Made by a program: the position numbers and the translations under genes. The notes under the pieces were generated by a model. That model did not search any database and was not told the DNA's origin. It was given only the letters and a program-made list of their open reading frames with translations. A DNA stretch of 64,000 nt, taken from assembly GCF_022700675.1 (NCBI RefSeq), contig NZ_CP062182.1, positions 496,001 to 560,000 of the forward strand. Direction: 5' to 3'. Each line of letters starts with the position of its first letter. The stretch's first letter is position 1. This document shows, one piece after another, positions 40,652 through 49,306 of this stretch. The stretch is from Acinetobacter sp. ASP199 (GTDB taxonomy: Bacteria; Pseudomonadota; Gammaproteobacteria; Pseudomonadales; Moraxellaceae).

Positions 40652-41467
40652 GTGGAACAATTACTGAGCATCATGCGTGAACTACGTGAAAAATGTCCTT
40701 GGGATCAGCAGCAGACGCCTGAATCATTAACGCGTTATGCAATTGAAGAGGCGTATGAAGTTGAAGCGGCTGTTCGTTCCGGTAAGGCCGAAGATGTACG
40801 TGATGAGCTTGGTGATCTGTTGTTACAAGTGGTTTTTCAGTCGCAGATGTACAGTGAGCAAGGGGCCTTTAATTTTCAGGATGTGGTACAGGCTATTAGT
40901 GATAAATTGATCCGCCGTCATCCGCATGTATTTCAGGCTGAACAGTTTTCCAAACTTAGTCCTGAAGATGTATCTGTACTCTGGAAGCAGATTAAGGCAC
41001 AAGAAAAACAGGGTAAGCCGCGTTCCCGTCTGGATGAGGTGAAACATGCACCGGCGTTGGTACAAGCGGATGAAATCCAGAAAAATGTCGCGAAGATTGG
41101 CTTTGATTTTCCTGATATAGAGGGTGCATTTGCTAAGCTTGAAGAAGAGCTGGGTGAATTCAAAGAGGCAAGGGCGGGACAGAATTCCGACGAAATTCTG
41201 GAAGAATTTGGTGATTGCTTATTTTCACTGGTAAATGTTGGTCGTAAACTTGGCATCTCGAGTGAGATGGCGTTATTAGGTACCATCCATAAATTCCGTA
41301 CTCGATTTGCCTTGATGGAGCATCAGGCAGCACAACAGAATCTGAATATAGAAGACCTGTCACTGATTGAATTGGATCAGTTGTGGGAACAGGCGAAACA
41401 AGAAATAAAACAACGGGCCACGCATGAAAATAATAAAACTTCAGCCAATCAGCAGAGGACTGATTAG
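40652..41467 (+). CDS. mazG: nucleoside triphosphate pyrophosphohydrolase MazG
   Basis: House-cleaning NTP pyrophosphatase with two tandem MazG domains. It has 271 aa with a GTG start (AGAGG upstream). Domain 1 has the metal-binding ExxE...ExxD pattern in YAIEEAYEVEAAV and VRDELGDLLLQVVFQ. Domain 2 repeats it in FAKLEEELGEFKEA and EILEEFGDCLFSLVNV. It overlaps the comEA-like gene by 44 nt. Confidence 0.95.
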   Translation: MEQLLSIMRELREKCPWDQQQTPESLTRYAIEEAYEVEAAVRSGKAEDVRDELGDLLLQVVFQSQMYSEQGAFNFQDVVQAISDKLIRRHPHVFQAEQFSKLSPEDVSVLWKQIKAQEKQGKPRSRLDEVKHAPALVQADEIQKNVAKIGFDFPDIEGAFAKLEEELGEFKEARAGQNSDEILEEFGDCLFSLVNVGRKLGISSEMALLGTIHKFRTRFALMEHQAAQQNLNIEDLSLIELDQLWEQAKQEIKQRATHENNKTSANQQRTD

Positions 41468-41849
41468 CATCCTCCTCACAATTTTATCTGTACTGGGCAG
41501 TTCGTTTGCAGCGGCTGCTCAGAATGAAAGTTATGCCGACTGGAAGGCTAAACAGCAACAATACGATGCCCGGCTTAAGCAACAGCAGAATCAGACTATT
41601 CAAAAGCATAGCAATCACTATCTGGCAAAACCAGAGCTTTCCGCAGTTTCCAGTGCAGACAAGATTCGACTGAATTCCGCTACGGTTGAGCAGTTGCAGC
41701 AGCTGCATGGCATTGGTCAGAAGAAAGCAGAAGCGATCATTGAATATCGCAACACGCATGGCAAGTTTAAACGTGTTGAAGATATTCAGCTGGTCAAGGG
41801 AATTGGCCCGGTACTATTTGCTAAAAATCAGGCTCGACTGGCACTGTAA
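41424..41849 (+). CDS. ComEA-family helix-hairpin-helix DNA-binding protein
   Basis: Secreted DNA-binding protein of the ComEA type. ComEA homologues pull incoming DNA into the periplasm during natural transformation, a trait of many Acinetobacter. It has 141 aa: a signal peptide of about 34 (ending AAAA), a Gln/Lys-rich coiled linker (about 37-80), and two HhH motifs in RLNSATVEQLQQLHGIGQKKAEAI and VEDIQLVKGIGPVLFAKN. The start lies 44 nt inside mazG, and moving it downstream would destroy the signal peptide. Regulation is probably tied to mazG transcription. Confidence 0.9.
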   Translation: MKIIKLQPISRGLISILLTILSVLGSSFAAAAQNESYADWKAKQQQYDARLKQQQNQTIQKHSNHYLAKPELSAVSSADKIRLNSATVEQLQQLHGIGQKKAEAIIEYRNTHGKFKRVEDIQLVKGIGPVLFAKNQARLAL

Positions 41850-41985
41850 ATCATGTAAATTTAAAGTGAATTCTCAATCATTGCTATGCGCAGGATTGAC
41901 ATAATCAAATTGCCCTTTAGCTGTGTAAGCGATATGATTAGCGTCATCTTAGAATTTTACGTTCAGACGTAGGAGACAGCGTCTT

Positions 41986-43455
41986 TTGCAAACTTTGCGC
42001 GCGTCAAAATGTGGTTTATCAACCGCTCAATTACCTTCTTATATCCTCGATGTGATTGATGCCTTAAACAAGGCTGGCTATGAAGCTTATATTGTTGGTG
42101 GTAGTGTACGAGATCTGATGCTGGGCTTGAACCCTAAAGATTTCGATGCTGTCACTAACGCAACTCCCGCTCAGGTCAAAGAAGTATTCGGGCGACGTTG
42201 CCGTATTATCGGACGTCGTTTTGAACTGGCTCATGTCTATTCTGGTCGCGAACTGGTAGAAGTTGCGACTTTCCGTGCACCGCCGAAAAAGGCCGTGACT
42301 TCGGCTCAAGGCATGATTCTGCGTGACAATAACTGGGGTACGATTGAGCAGGACTTTGCTCGCCGCGATTTCTCGATTAATGCAATGTATTACCAGCCAC
42401 GTAAAGGCATCGTGCTGGATTTCTGCAATGCAGTAGATGATATTAAACACAAAACCCTGCGTCTGCTGGGTGATCCAACGCTCCGGTTTGAAGAAGATCC
42501 AGTCCGTATGCTGCGTACATTGCGTTTTGCAGCAAAATTAAACTTCAATATTGATGAAGCGATTCTGGATATCTTTACGCCAGAGATGACCCAGCTGCTT
42601 CGTGATGTCTCTCCGCATCGTCTTTATGATGAGTCGCAGAAGCTGTTCACCATGGGCCATCTAAACCGCGTATTACCAATGCTGATTGACTTTGGGATCT
42701 GGCGTCAGCTGTTTGCAGAGATTAAACCTGAAATCACGCCGTTTATTGAACGTGCTGCGACCAATACCGATCAACGCATCTCGATTGGCAAGACGATTAA
42801 TCCAGCTTTCTTCTATGCGGTATTATTATGGAAGCCCTTCCTGGAACGTTGTGATTTCTACCTGAGTAAAGGCATTATACCTGCTGAAGCACGTGCTCAA
42901 GCCGGCTTGGACGTGTTAAAGCGTCAGGCAACCCGTACCATCATTCCACGTTTTGCGGAAACCTTTATTCGTGAGGTTTGGGAAATGCAGACCCGTCTGT
43001 TGAATCCAAAACCACAGCAAATTGAAGCGCTGTCTGGTCATGCGCGTTTCCGTGCCGGCTTTGACTTCCTGTTACTCCGTGAAAAATCAGGTGATGAAAC
43101 GGCGCAGGGCATGGGCAGCTGGTGGGATGCTTATCAGCAAATGGGCGGTGATGAAAAAGAACGTGCGATTGCACAGTATAACCGTCAGAGAGCCAAGAGC
43201 CGTCGTAAAGCGACTCAGGAAGAGCATCTGGAACAGCGTCTGGCTGCTCAGGAAACCACTGAAATTGAGCCATTGGTCAATGAGCCAGAACCACGTAGTC
43301 GTCGTACCCGTAAGCCTAAACAGGCAGCAGAAACCAGATCGGTTTCCCATGCAGCAGCCAGTGCCAACGGTGAGATTGGACCAGATCATCCAATTATGAA
43401 GCGTAAGCGTGTACAGCGTGATTTAAGCCAAGTTGTTTTTGGACCGACACAATGA
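41986..43455 (+). CDS. pcnB: poly(A) polymerase I
   Basis: Adds poly(A) tails that promote RNA decay. It has 489 aa starting at TTG 41986, with AGGAG ten bases upstream. The nucleotidyltransferase core shows GGSVRDLMLGLNPKDFDAVT (about 36-55) and FARRDFSINAMYY, followed by the RNA-binding ELAHVYSGRELVEVATF and LRFAAKLNF blocks. The last 100 residues form a charged, disordered Arg/Glu/Lys-rich tail with RSRRTRKPK and MKRKRVQRDL, probably for RNA binding. The E. coli enzyme also has a basic tail. The ATGA overlap with folK is the common pcnB-folK arrangement. Confidence 0.95.
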   Translation: MQTLRASKCGLSTAQLPSYILDVIDALNKAGYEAYIVGGSVRDLMLGLNPKDFDAVTNATPAQVKEVFGRRCRIIGRRFELAHVYSGRELVEVATFRAPPKKAVTSAQGMILRDNNWGTIEQDFARRDFSINAMYYQPRKGIVLDFCNAVDDIKHKTLRLLGDPTLRFEEDPVRMLRTLRFAAKLNFNIDEAILDIFTPEMTQLLRDVSPHRLYDESQKLFTMGHLNRVLPMLIDFGIWRQLFAEIKPEITPFIERAATNTDQRISIGKTINPAFFYAVLLWKPFLERCDFYLSKGIIPAEARAQAGLDVLKRQATRTIIPRFAETFIREVWEMQTRLLNPKPQQIEALSGHARFRAGFDFLLLREKSGDETAQGMGSWWDAYQQMGGDEKERAIAQYNRQRAKSRRKATQEEHLEQRLAAQETTEIEPLVNEPEPRSRRTRKPKQAAETRSVSHAAASANGEIGPDHPIMKRKRVQRDLSQVVFGPTQ

Positions 43456-43937
43456 CTATTACTTATATTGGCTTAGGTAGTAATCTTGGTGATTCACGCC
43501 AGATTATGGCCGAAGCGGTACAAAAGCTGGCAACACTGGGCGCTGTAAAAGTTTCACATCTGTATCAAAGTCCACCAATGGGTCCACAGGATCAGCCGAA
43601 TTATCATAATGCTGCGGTGCAGTTGATCACGGATCTGGCACCACTTGATCTGCTGGATCGTCTACAGGCATTGGAACAGGAAGCAGGCCGGGTACGTTTA
43701 CGTCACTGGGGTGAACGTACGCTAGATCTGGACTTGCTCATCTACGGTGATGAACGTATTCAGAATGAGCGTTTGACTGTGCCGCATGTCGGTGTAATGG
43801 AACGCGATTTTGTATTATTGCCGTTGTTGGATCTTGATACTGAATTACAGCTGAATGGACAAGCATTAAAAGACCTAAACATCGTAAAACAATCAACCTT
43901 GACGATCCTTGATCGCACGAATTGGGCAAATATTTAA
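43452..43937 (+). CDS. folK: 2-amino-4-hydroxy-6-hydroxymethyldihydropteridine pyrophosphokinase
   Basis: Pyrophosphorylates the pterin precursor in folate synthesis. It has 161 aa, normal size. The signatures are IGLGSNLGDSRQ at the N-terminus, the P-loop-like YQSPPMGPQDQPNYHNAAV, and RHWGERTLDLDLLIYGDE containing the metal-binding DLD. It overlaps pcnB by 4 nt and leads into panB after 52 bp. Confidence 0.96.
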   Translation: MTITYIGLGSNLGDSRQIMAEAVQKLATLGAVKVSHLYQSPPMGPQDQPNYHNAAVQLITDLAPLDLLDRLQALEQEAGRVRLRHWGERTLDLDLLIYGDERIQNERLTVPHVGVMERDFVLLPLLDLDTELQLNGQALKDLNIVKQSTLTILDRTNWANI

Positions 43938-43989
43938 TTTTTAGTTATTGGTATGTTCGCGAGAACGTCAATAAGAGAGGAACAGCTTC

Positions 43990-44799
43990 ATGATCAGTCT
44001 GAGTGACTTAAGACGATTCAAGGCGGACGGCCGTAAATTCTCCTGTCTGACCTGCTACGATGCCAGCATGGCCAAAGCCATGGAAATTGCCGAAGTAGAT
44101 ACTATTCTGATCGGGGATTCTCTGGGCATGACCATTCAGGGTCATGATTCTACTTTGCCAGTGACAGTCGCTGATATGGCCTATCATACTGCTGCAGTGC
44201 GCCGTGCGAATCAGCATGCCTTTATTCTGACGGATCTGCCATTCATGAGCTATGCCACATTGAATGATGCATTGCAAAGCGCCCGTACTGTGATGCAGGC
44301 TGGTGCTCAGATGGTCAAGCTGGAAGGTGGTGCATGGCTGGCTGAAACCGTGCAGGTCATGACACGTAATGGTATTCCAGTTTGTGTACACCTCGGTTTG
44401 ACACCACAATCGGTGAATGTTTTTGGCGGTTATAAATTACAGGCACGTAGCCGAGCAGCGGCTGATCAGCTGCTTGCTGACTGTAAGGCTGTGGTTGAGG
44501 CGGGTGCTGCCTTGTTATTGCTTGAATGTGTGCCTGCACAACTTGGTAAAGAAGTTGCTGAGCTATTCCCGGAAATTCCAGTGATTGGTATTGGCGCGGG
44601 TGTAGATACAGATGGCCAAGTACTTGTGGTGCAAGACATGCTGGGCCTGAACTTTGGTCATACGGCCAAATTTGTACGTAACTTTATGAAAGAACAATCA
44701 GGTGCCAATGCAATCCTGGATGCATTTAAGGCCTATCATGCTGCCGTACTAGACAGCTCATTCCCTGCACCTGAACATACCTTCCAGGTTGAGTTATAA
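43990..44799 (+). CDS. panB: 3-methyl-2-oxobutanoate hydroxymethyltransferase
   Basis: First committed enzyme of pantothenate synthesis: ketoisovalerate plus methylene-THF gives ketopantoate. Its substrate comes from the valine branch served by the ilv genes in this window. It has 269 aa. The metal-binding [19 protein letters not shown] is near residues 40-58, and VKLEGGAWL and the later [11 protein letters not shown] complete the barrel. RBS AGAGGAAC is upstream. It is followed by panC after one base. Confidence 0.97.
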   Translation: MISLSDLRRFKADGRKFSCLTCYDASMAKAMEIAEVDTILIGDSLGMTIQGHDSTLPVTVADMAYHTAAVRRANQHAFILTDLPFMSYATLNDALQSARTVMQAGAQMVKLEGGAWLAETVQVMTRNGIPVCVHLGLTPQSVNVFGGYKLQARSRAAADQLLADCKAVVEAGAALLLLECVPAQLGKEVAELFPEIPVIGIGAGVDTDGQVLVVQDMLGLNFGHTAKFVRNFMKEQSGANAILDAFKAYHAAVLDSSFPAPEHTFQVEL

Positions 44800-44800
44800 G

Positions 44801-45652
44801 ATGAAAACAGAAACTACAATCCAGGGTTTGGCAGCATCGTTAAACCCGGCTCGTTCAGCACGTAAAATTATTGGCTTTGTACCTACTATGGGGAATCTGC
44901 ACCAAGGTCACCTAAATCTGGTGCGTGAAGCGCGTAAATTATGTGATGTGGTGGTGGTCAGTATCTTTGTGAATCCGATTCAGTTTGGGCCAAACGAAGA
45001 TTTTGATAACTATCCACGTACCTTGGAGCAGGATCAGCAATTACTCGCTGAAGTAGGTTGTGACATCGTCTTTGTACCAACCGTCGAACAGATGTATGGC
45101 AATAAACCACGTCTGACCAATATCAGCGTATCTGATATCACCAATGACCTGTGTGGTTTGCAGCGTCCAAGTCATTTTGATGGTGTGGCAGTCGTTGTGA
45201 CAAAATTGTTTAACATAGTTCAGCCAAGCTATGCTTTCTTCGGTGAAAAAGATTACCAGCAGCTGGCAGTGATTCGCCAATTTGTACAAGACTTGAATAT
45301 TCCACTGGAAGTGATTGGGGTGCCGATTGCGCGTGCTGAAGATGGTTTGGCGTTGAGTTCACGGAATGGTTATCTGACTGAGCAGGAACGCCAGACTGCG
45401 CCAACTATCTACCGTAGCTTAAAAGCAGCGGAGCAGCAGTTGCATGAAGGTGCAGCATTGGATGCAGTGTTGACTGACATTCGTCAGACACTCACTGATG
45501 CCGGATTTGTGGTAGATTATATTGAGGTACGTACGCCAGAATTACAAAAGATTAATGAATTTAATCAGGATCTTGTGTTATTCATTGCGGCGAAACTGGG
45601 TAAGACACGTTTGATCGACAATTTGCAGGTGAAATATTCTGCAAGTCATTAA
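44801..45652 (+). CDS. panC: pantothenate synthetase
   Basis: Joins pantoate and beta-alanine with ATP. It has 283 aa from ATG 44801. An ATG 12 bases earlier lies inside panB and has no advantage, whereas AGGTTGAG precedes 44801. Motifs are [19 protein letters not shown] (HxGH), [27 protein letters not shown] and ALSSRNGYL (KMSKS-like). It is tightly coupled to panB. No panD is present in the window. Confidence 0.97.
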   Translation: MKTETTIQGLAASLNPARSARKIIGFVPTMGNLHQGHLNLVREARKLCDVVVVSIFVNPIQFGPNEDFDNYPRTLEQDQQLLAEVGCDIVFVPTVEQMYGNKPRLTNISVSDITNDLCGLQRPSHFDGVAVVVTKLFNIVQPSYAFFGEKDYQQLAVIRQFVQDLNIPLEVIGVPIARAEDGLALSSRNGYLTEQERQTAPTIYRSLKAAEQQLHEGAALDAVLTDIRQTLTDAGFVVDYIEVRTPELQKINEFNQDLVLFIAAKLGKTRLIDNLQVKYSASH

Positions 45653-45666
45653 TAGGGTAGCAGTGC

Positions 45667-46518
45667 ATGAAGCGCATCTTAATTGTGACAGGCCAATCTG
45701 GTTCAGGTAAGTCATCTGCCTTGCAGGTGCTGGAAGATCTGGGTTATTACTGTATCGATAACCTGCCGCTGGCACTGCTTCCTGAAATTGTAGCGAAACT
45801 GGATCAGGAAAATAATCTGGAACAGTTGGCGTTAGGGGTGGATGTTCGTAGTACCCGGGCTGATCTGCAAGAGTTTGATCATGTCTTCGAACAGCTGCAA
45901 CAGCATGGCACAGTCGATGTCATTTATCTGACCACCCAGGATCAGGAGCTGATTGCACGTTTCAGTGCTTCACGCCGTCCACATCCACTGGCTGCACGTT
46001 TTAAAAGTCTGAATGAATGCATTCAGGAAGAAAAGTTACTTTTGCTTCCGATCCAGTTGCGCTCAACGGTACATATCGATACTTCTGACAAAAGTGTGCA
46101 TGACCTGAAGCATACCCTGCTGCATAAGCTCGGTCAGACAGATAACCTGATTCTGATTTTACAGTCCTTTGGTTACAAGCATGGTATTCCATTGGATGCC
46201 GATTATGTCTTTGATGTGCGTCATCTGCCCAACCCACACTGGGATCTGGAACTGCGTAAATTTTCCGGACTGGATCAGCCTGTACAGACTTTCCTTCAAA
46301 AGAGTGAGCAGGTGGAAGACATGTTCCAGGATATTTACCATTTTTTGGAAAAATGGCTGCCGGCTTTTTCTGAAGGGCACCGTCACTACATCACAGTTTC
46401 TGTAGGTTGTACCGGTGGTCAACATCGTTCTGTTTATATTGTGGATAGACTAAAAAAAGCGCTTGAGGCAAAATGGTCTGTTCAAGTCCTCCACCGAGAA
46501 ATGAAGCACTGGTCATGA
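45667..46518 (+). CDS. rapZ: RNase adapter protein RapZ (YvcJ family)
   Basis: Nucleotide-binding protein. In E. coli it presents the small RNA GlmZ to RNase E and so senses amino-sugar precursors. It has 283 aa. The P-loop [11 protein letters not shown] is at about residues 9-19, the DVRS/TRR region in [11 protein letters not shown], and the C-terminal domain shows [13 protein letters not shown] and [16 protein letters not shown]. In many gamma-proteobacteria rapZ sits between ptsN and ptsO/npr. Here only the HPr-like gene follows, overlapping by 4 nt. Confidence 0.95.
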   Translation: MKRILIVTGQSGSGKSSALQVLEDLGYYCIDNLPLALLPEIVAKLDQENNLEQLALGVDVRSTRADLQEFDHVFEQLQQHGTVDVIYLTTQDQELIARFSASRRPHPLAARFKSLNECIQEEKLLLLPIQLRSTVHIDTSDKSVHDLKHTLLHKLGQTDNLILILQSFGYKHGIPLDADYVFDVRHLPNPHWDLELRKFSGLDQPVQTFLQKSEQVEDMFQDIYHFLEKWLPAFSEGHRHYITVSVGCTGGQHRSVYIVDRLKKALEAKWSVQVLHREMKHWS

Positions 46519-46784
46519 TTGATACGACGGTTGACGTAATTAACAAATTGGGTTTACATGCGCGTGCATCGGGTAAGCTCATTGAAGTCACCACCAAATT
46601 TCGTTCCAATATTCAGATTGGTAAGGGTGACAAGCTCGTTGATGCAAAAAATATCATGTCCTTGCTCATGCTAGGAGCGGGCAAAGGCACAACATTACGC
46701 TTGGTGCTTGAAGGAGCAGATGAAGAAAAAGCTTTATCTGAAATTCAGGCACTGTTTGCGGCAAAATTTTATGAGGCAGATTAA
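46515..46784 (+). CDS. HPr-family phosphocarrier (nitrogen PTS NPr)
   Basis: An 89-residue HPr-fold protein. The phosphorylatable histidine is His15 in [13 protein letters not shown], and the regulatory-serine region is [17 protein letters not shown]. From ATG 46515 it overlaps rapZ by 4 nt; a longer frame upstream lies within rapZ and is not needed. By context (next to rapZ) it is the NPr/PtsO of the nitrogen-related phosphotransferase chain rather than a sugar PTS HPr. No EI-Ntr or EIIA-Ntr gene is in the window. Confidence 0.9.
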   Translation: MIDTTVDVINKLGLHARASGKLIEVTTKFRSNIQIGKGDKLVDAKNIMSLLMLGAGKGTTLRLVLEGADEEKALSEIQALFAAKFYEAD

Positions 46785-46786
46785 TC

Positions 46787-47320
46787 GTGGCACGTCGACC
46801 GAGCAGTTTAACTGAAGAAGATTTCGAATCTTTAGAGGGACGCGCAAGTAAAACCGAACAGAAAAAAGCAGTTCAGCGAATGGCAGCTTTAGGCGCACAG
46901 TTGGCAGAACTGAGTGCGAAACAAATCAAGAACCTTCCTGTTGAAGAGCGTTTGATTGAAGCCTTGCTGGATGTTCAGCAAATTAGTTCACATGAAGCAC
47001 GTCGTCGCCAATTCTCCCGTATTGGTAAATTACTACGTAACGAAAATGAAACCGTGATTCTGTCTTATCTGACCCCTAAACAAGGTTTGAAAAAGACAGC
47101 ACAATTACAACGTTGGGTTGACCGTATTGTCAAAGATGGTGATCCGGCGATTAATGAATTTACCAAAACCTATAATGCAACAGAACGTCATACCTTACGT
47201 CAGCATTATCTGCGCGTACATCGTGATCTAAAAAATCAGGCACCTGAAGAAGAAGTTGCAGCATCGAAGCTAAAGCTGTTTAACTATGTACAGCAAGTGG
47301 CATTAATTTCAGATCACTAA
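46787..47320 (+). CDS. darP: dual-action ribosomal maturation protein DarP (DUF615/YjgA)
   Basis: Ribosome-associated factor that helps late 50S subunit assembly. It has 177 aa with a GTG start at 46787, two bases after the HPr-like stop. The family pattern is visible: KAVQRMAALGAQLAELS, IKNLPVEERLIEAL, EARRRQFSRIGKLLRNE, and the basic ERHTLRQHYLRVHRDL. It is highly charged and helical. It is probably co-transcribed with rapZ and the HPr-like gene and ends at a terminator. Confidence 0.94.
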   Translation: MARRPSSLTEEDFESLEGRASKTEQKKAVQRMAALGAQLAELSAKQIKNLPVEERLIEALLDVQQISSHEARRRQFSRIGKLLRNENETVILSYLTPKQGLKKTAQLQRWVDRIVKDGDPAINEFTKTYNATERHTLRQHYLRVHRDLKNQAPEEEVAASKLKLFNYVQQVALISDH

Positions 47321-47341
47321 TCTTAAACTCCATCCGGAAGG

Positions 47342-47364
47342 CGACCTTATCGGGTCGTTTTTTT
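47342..47364 (+). terminator. terminator after darP
   Basis: Short stem CGACC/GGTCG with loop TTATCG, followed by TTTTTTT. Confidence 0.75.
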
Positions 47365-47950
47365 GATGATAGAGTTGTGAAAATGATGCCTTGTTGTTGG
47401 GAATACGTGAATATTTAAAGAGACCTTGTAGCAGGTTTTTACACTTAAATCGGTCGTATTGTTGGACAAAAACTATGTGCGTGTCATTTTTTGCCAATGT
47501 AGTGTTTCTGTTTATAAAGGACCTGTTTTTTGACTTAATGTTAAATTTTGAGTCAAAATAAACAGATTTTGTTGTGCACGCTTTTAAGTTCAAGTGTTAA
47601 ATGCATTGGGTGCTGCATGGGGTTAAACATGAGATCAGGAGGCTATCTTTAAGAAATAATTCAGGTTTTCTCTTGTGTTTTTGGCAAGATATCCCATTTT
47701 TAGGCTATTGCGATTGAATTCAACATGAAAAAATAGAGAAAAAGCACATGGCTTTATATTCATTGAGCGAATAATTAAAGTGAAAGAGATTAGCTAAAAA
47801 CTGATTTTTAGGTGAAATTAAAAAAAATACCGAGTATGGAAAATTTCATCACCTTGATATATTTTGTGGTTGAGGCTCTTTATAAACTTTGTTATTGATT
47901 GTACAAATTTAGTCGCTGATGCAACTACTAAAACTCAAAGAGAGGCGTCT
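47365..47950. other. about 590-bp non-coding region upstream of the histidine kinase gene
   Basis: AT-rich, with no convincing gene on either strand. A TATAAA box lies at 47881-47886, about 65 bp before the kinase start, but the spacing to the nearest TTGATA (22 bp) is poor. Nothing else recognisable was found. Confidence 0.5.
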
Positions 47951-49228
47951 ATGAAACTTAACCTGTTAGAGGTGGGTCAAAATACAGAAAAGCTGAGTGC
48001 TTGTCGTTTGTCTTTGATTTTAGGGGTGTATACCTCGAATAACCTGATTGATACTTTTGTCAAAATTGCACGCCGAATTTTAAAAATTGAAAAAAGCTTT
48101 TTAGGTTTTCATAAAGAGCCTTATATTTGGTATAGCTCCTCAAGTGGTTTTTGGGCGTTTGATACCCCCAAAGATTTACATTTGCTCAATTATTTAAATA
48201 CTGAACCTTATATCGATGCAAGCCACCCTGAATATATGGGGATGTCAAATTACGTTCGAAATTTAGGGGTAAGTCACAATCGAATTATCTCTTTTAATTT
48301 AATGGTGGACGAAACTCATTCCATTGGTCATGCCGTCTTTTTTGATCATCAACACACATCATTTGACCCCGAAGATATCAAACTCGTGCAAGAGTTTGCA
48401 GATGGTTTGGTTGGATTGATCAAATTACATGAGGACTATAATGAGCTTAAAGAATTATATGAGCAGCAATGCTCGCAAAATTATAGTAAGACTAAATTTT
48501 TCCAAATCATTGCACATGATTTACGTGCACCATTCCATGGCTTACTTGGATTTTCTGAAGTTTTGGCTGAAGAGCGAGACAGTTTAGATGAATCGAGTAT
48601 CCAAAATATTGCTGATTATCTCTGTGAAAACGCCAAGTCGACTTATAATTTGCTGGAAAGCCTGCTGACTTGGGCGATGGCCGAAGGTGGACGCTTTGTT
48701 TACCATCCGATCAACTTTGAGCTAAAACAGTCCAGTAAAATTGTTTGCGATGTACTGAAAAGTCTGGCATTGAAGAAAAAAATTGACCTGATTGATCATA
48801 TTCCTGAAGGCATCAAAGTCAGTGCCGATATCAACATGATTACTTCAGTGCTGCAAAATCTGGTCTCCAATGCATTGAAATTTACCCCAACCAATCAGCA
48901 AGGGCAGGTCATTTTGACAGCTGAAGCTGAAGACGAACTGGTCAGAATCAGCGTGCGGGATACTGGACTAGGCATGACCGAAGAACAGATTCAAAATCTG
49001 TTTAAGCCAAATCTGACGGTGAGTGTGAAAGGTACCGATAATGAAAAAGGTGCAGGTCTTGGTCTGGTATTGTGTAAGCGATTTGTCGACCTGAATCATG
49101 GTCAAATTTATGTAGACTCTAAAGAAGGTCAGGGCACGACCTTTAGTGTATTGCTGCCAAAAGCCACCAACGAACATCAGGCACTGGCGCTTGCAGAACC
49201 GGCAGGTGCATTAAAAGAAAAAAATTAA
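47951..49228 (+). CDS. soluble GAF-type sensor histidine kinase (orphan)
   Basis: A cytoplasmic two-component sensor kinase. From ATG 47951 (AGAGAGGCG upstream) it has 425 aa and no membrane segment. Residues about 20-160 look like a GAF-type input domain, followed by a coiled linker (DYNELKELYEQQ). The dimerisation domain carries the phospho-acceptor His189 in IIAHDLRAPFHGLLGFSE. The ATPase domain shows an N box (MITSVLQNLVSNALKFTP), G1 DTGLGM and G2 GAGLGLVLCKRF. No response regulator lies within the window, so its partner is elsewhere. The signal sensed is unknown. Confidence 0.88.
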   Translation: MKLNLLEVGQNTEKLSACRLSLILGVYTSNNLIDTFVKIARRILKIEKSFLGFHKEPYIWYSSSSGFWAFDTPKDLHLLNYLNTEPYIDASHPEYMGMSNYVRNLGVSHNRIISFNLMVDETHSIGHAVFFDHQHTSFDPEDIKLVQEFADGLVGLIKLHEDYNELKELYEQQCSQNYSKTKFFQIIAHDLRAPFHGLLGFSEVLAEERDSLDESSIQNIADYLCENAKSTYNLLESLLTWAMAEGGRFVYHPINFELKQSSKIVCDVLKSLALKKKIDLIDHIPEGIKVSADINMITSVLQNLVSNALKFTPTNQQGQVILTAEAEDELVRISVRDTGLGMTEEQIQNLFKPNLTVSVKGTDNEKGAGLGLVLCKRFVDLNHGQIYVDSKEGQGTTFSVLLPKATNEHQALALAEPAGALKEKN

Positions 49229-49258
49229 TTTCCATTTAAGGCATTCACAGCGCTGCCA

Positions 49259-49295
49259 GTCACCTGTTATAACTAGAAAAAATCTTGCAGGTGAC
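49259..49295 (+). promoter_or_regulatory. glnE promoter region with 8-bp inverted repeat
   Basis: GTCACCTG (49259-49266) and CAGGTGAC (49288-49295) form an inverted repeat flanking TATAAC (49268-49273). With the TG at 49265-49266 this gives an extended -10 element, TGTTATAAC. The start codon is at 49307. The left arm overlaps the -10 element, so the repeat could be an operator or a leader hairpin. Confidence 0.4.
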
Positions 49296-49306
49296 AAGGA
49301 CTGGAA

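Noticed and set aside
47309..47593. 94-codon minus-strand frame after darP
   Set aside because: It starts beyond and runs through the darP terminator region. Composition is random-like, with no domain and no ribosome site.
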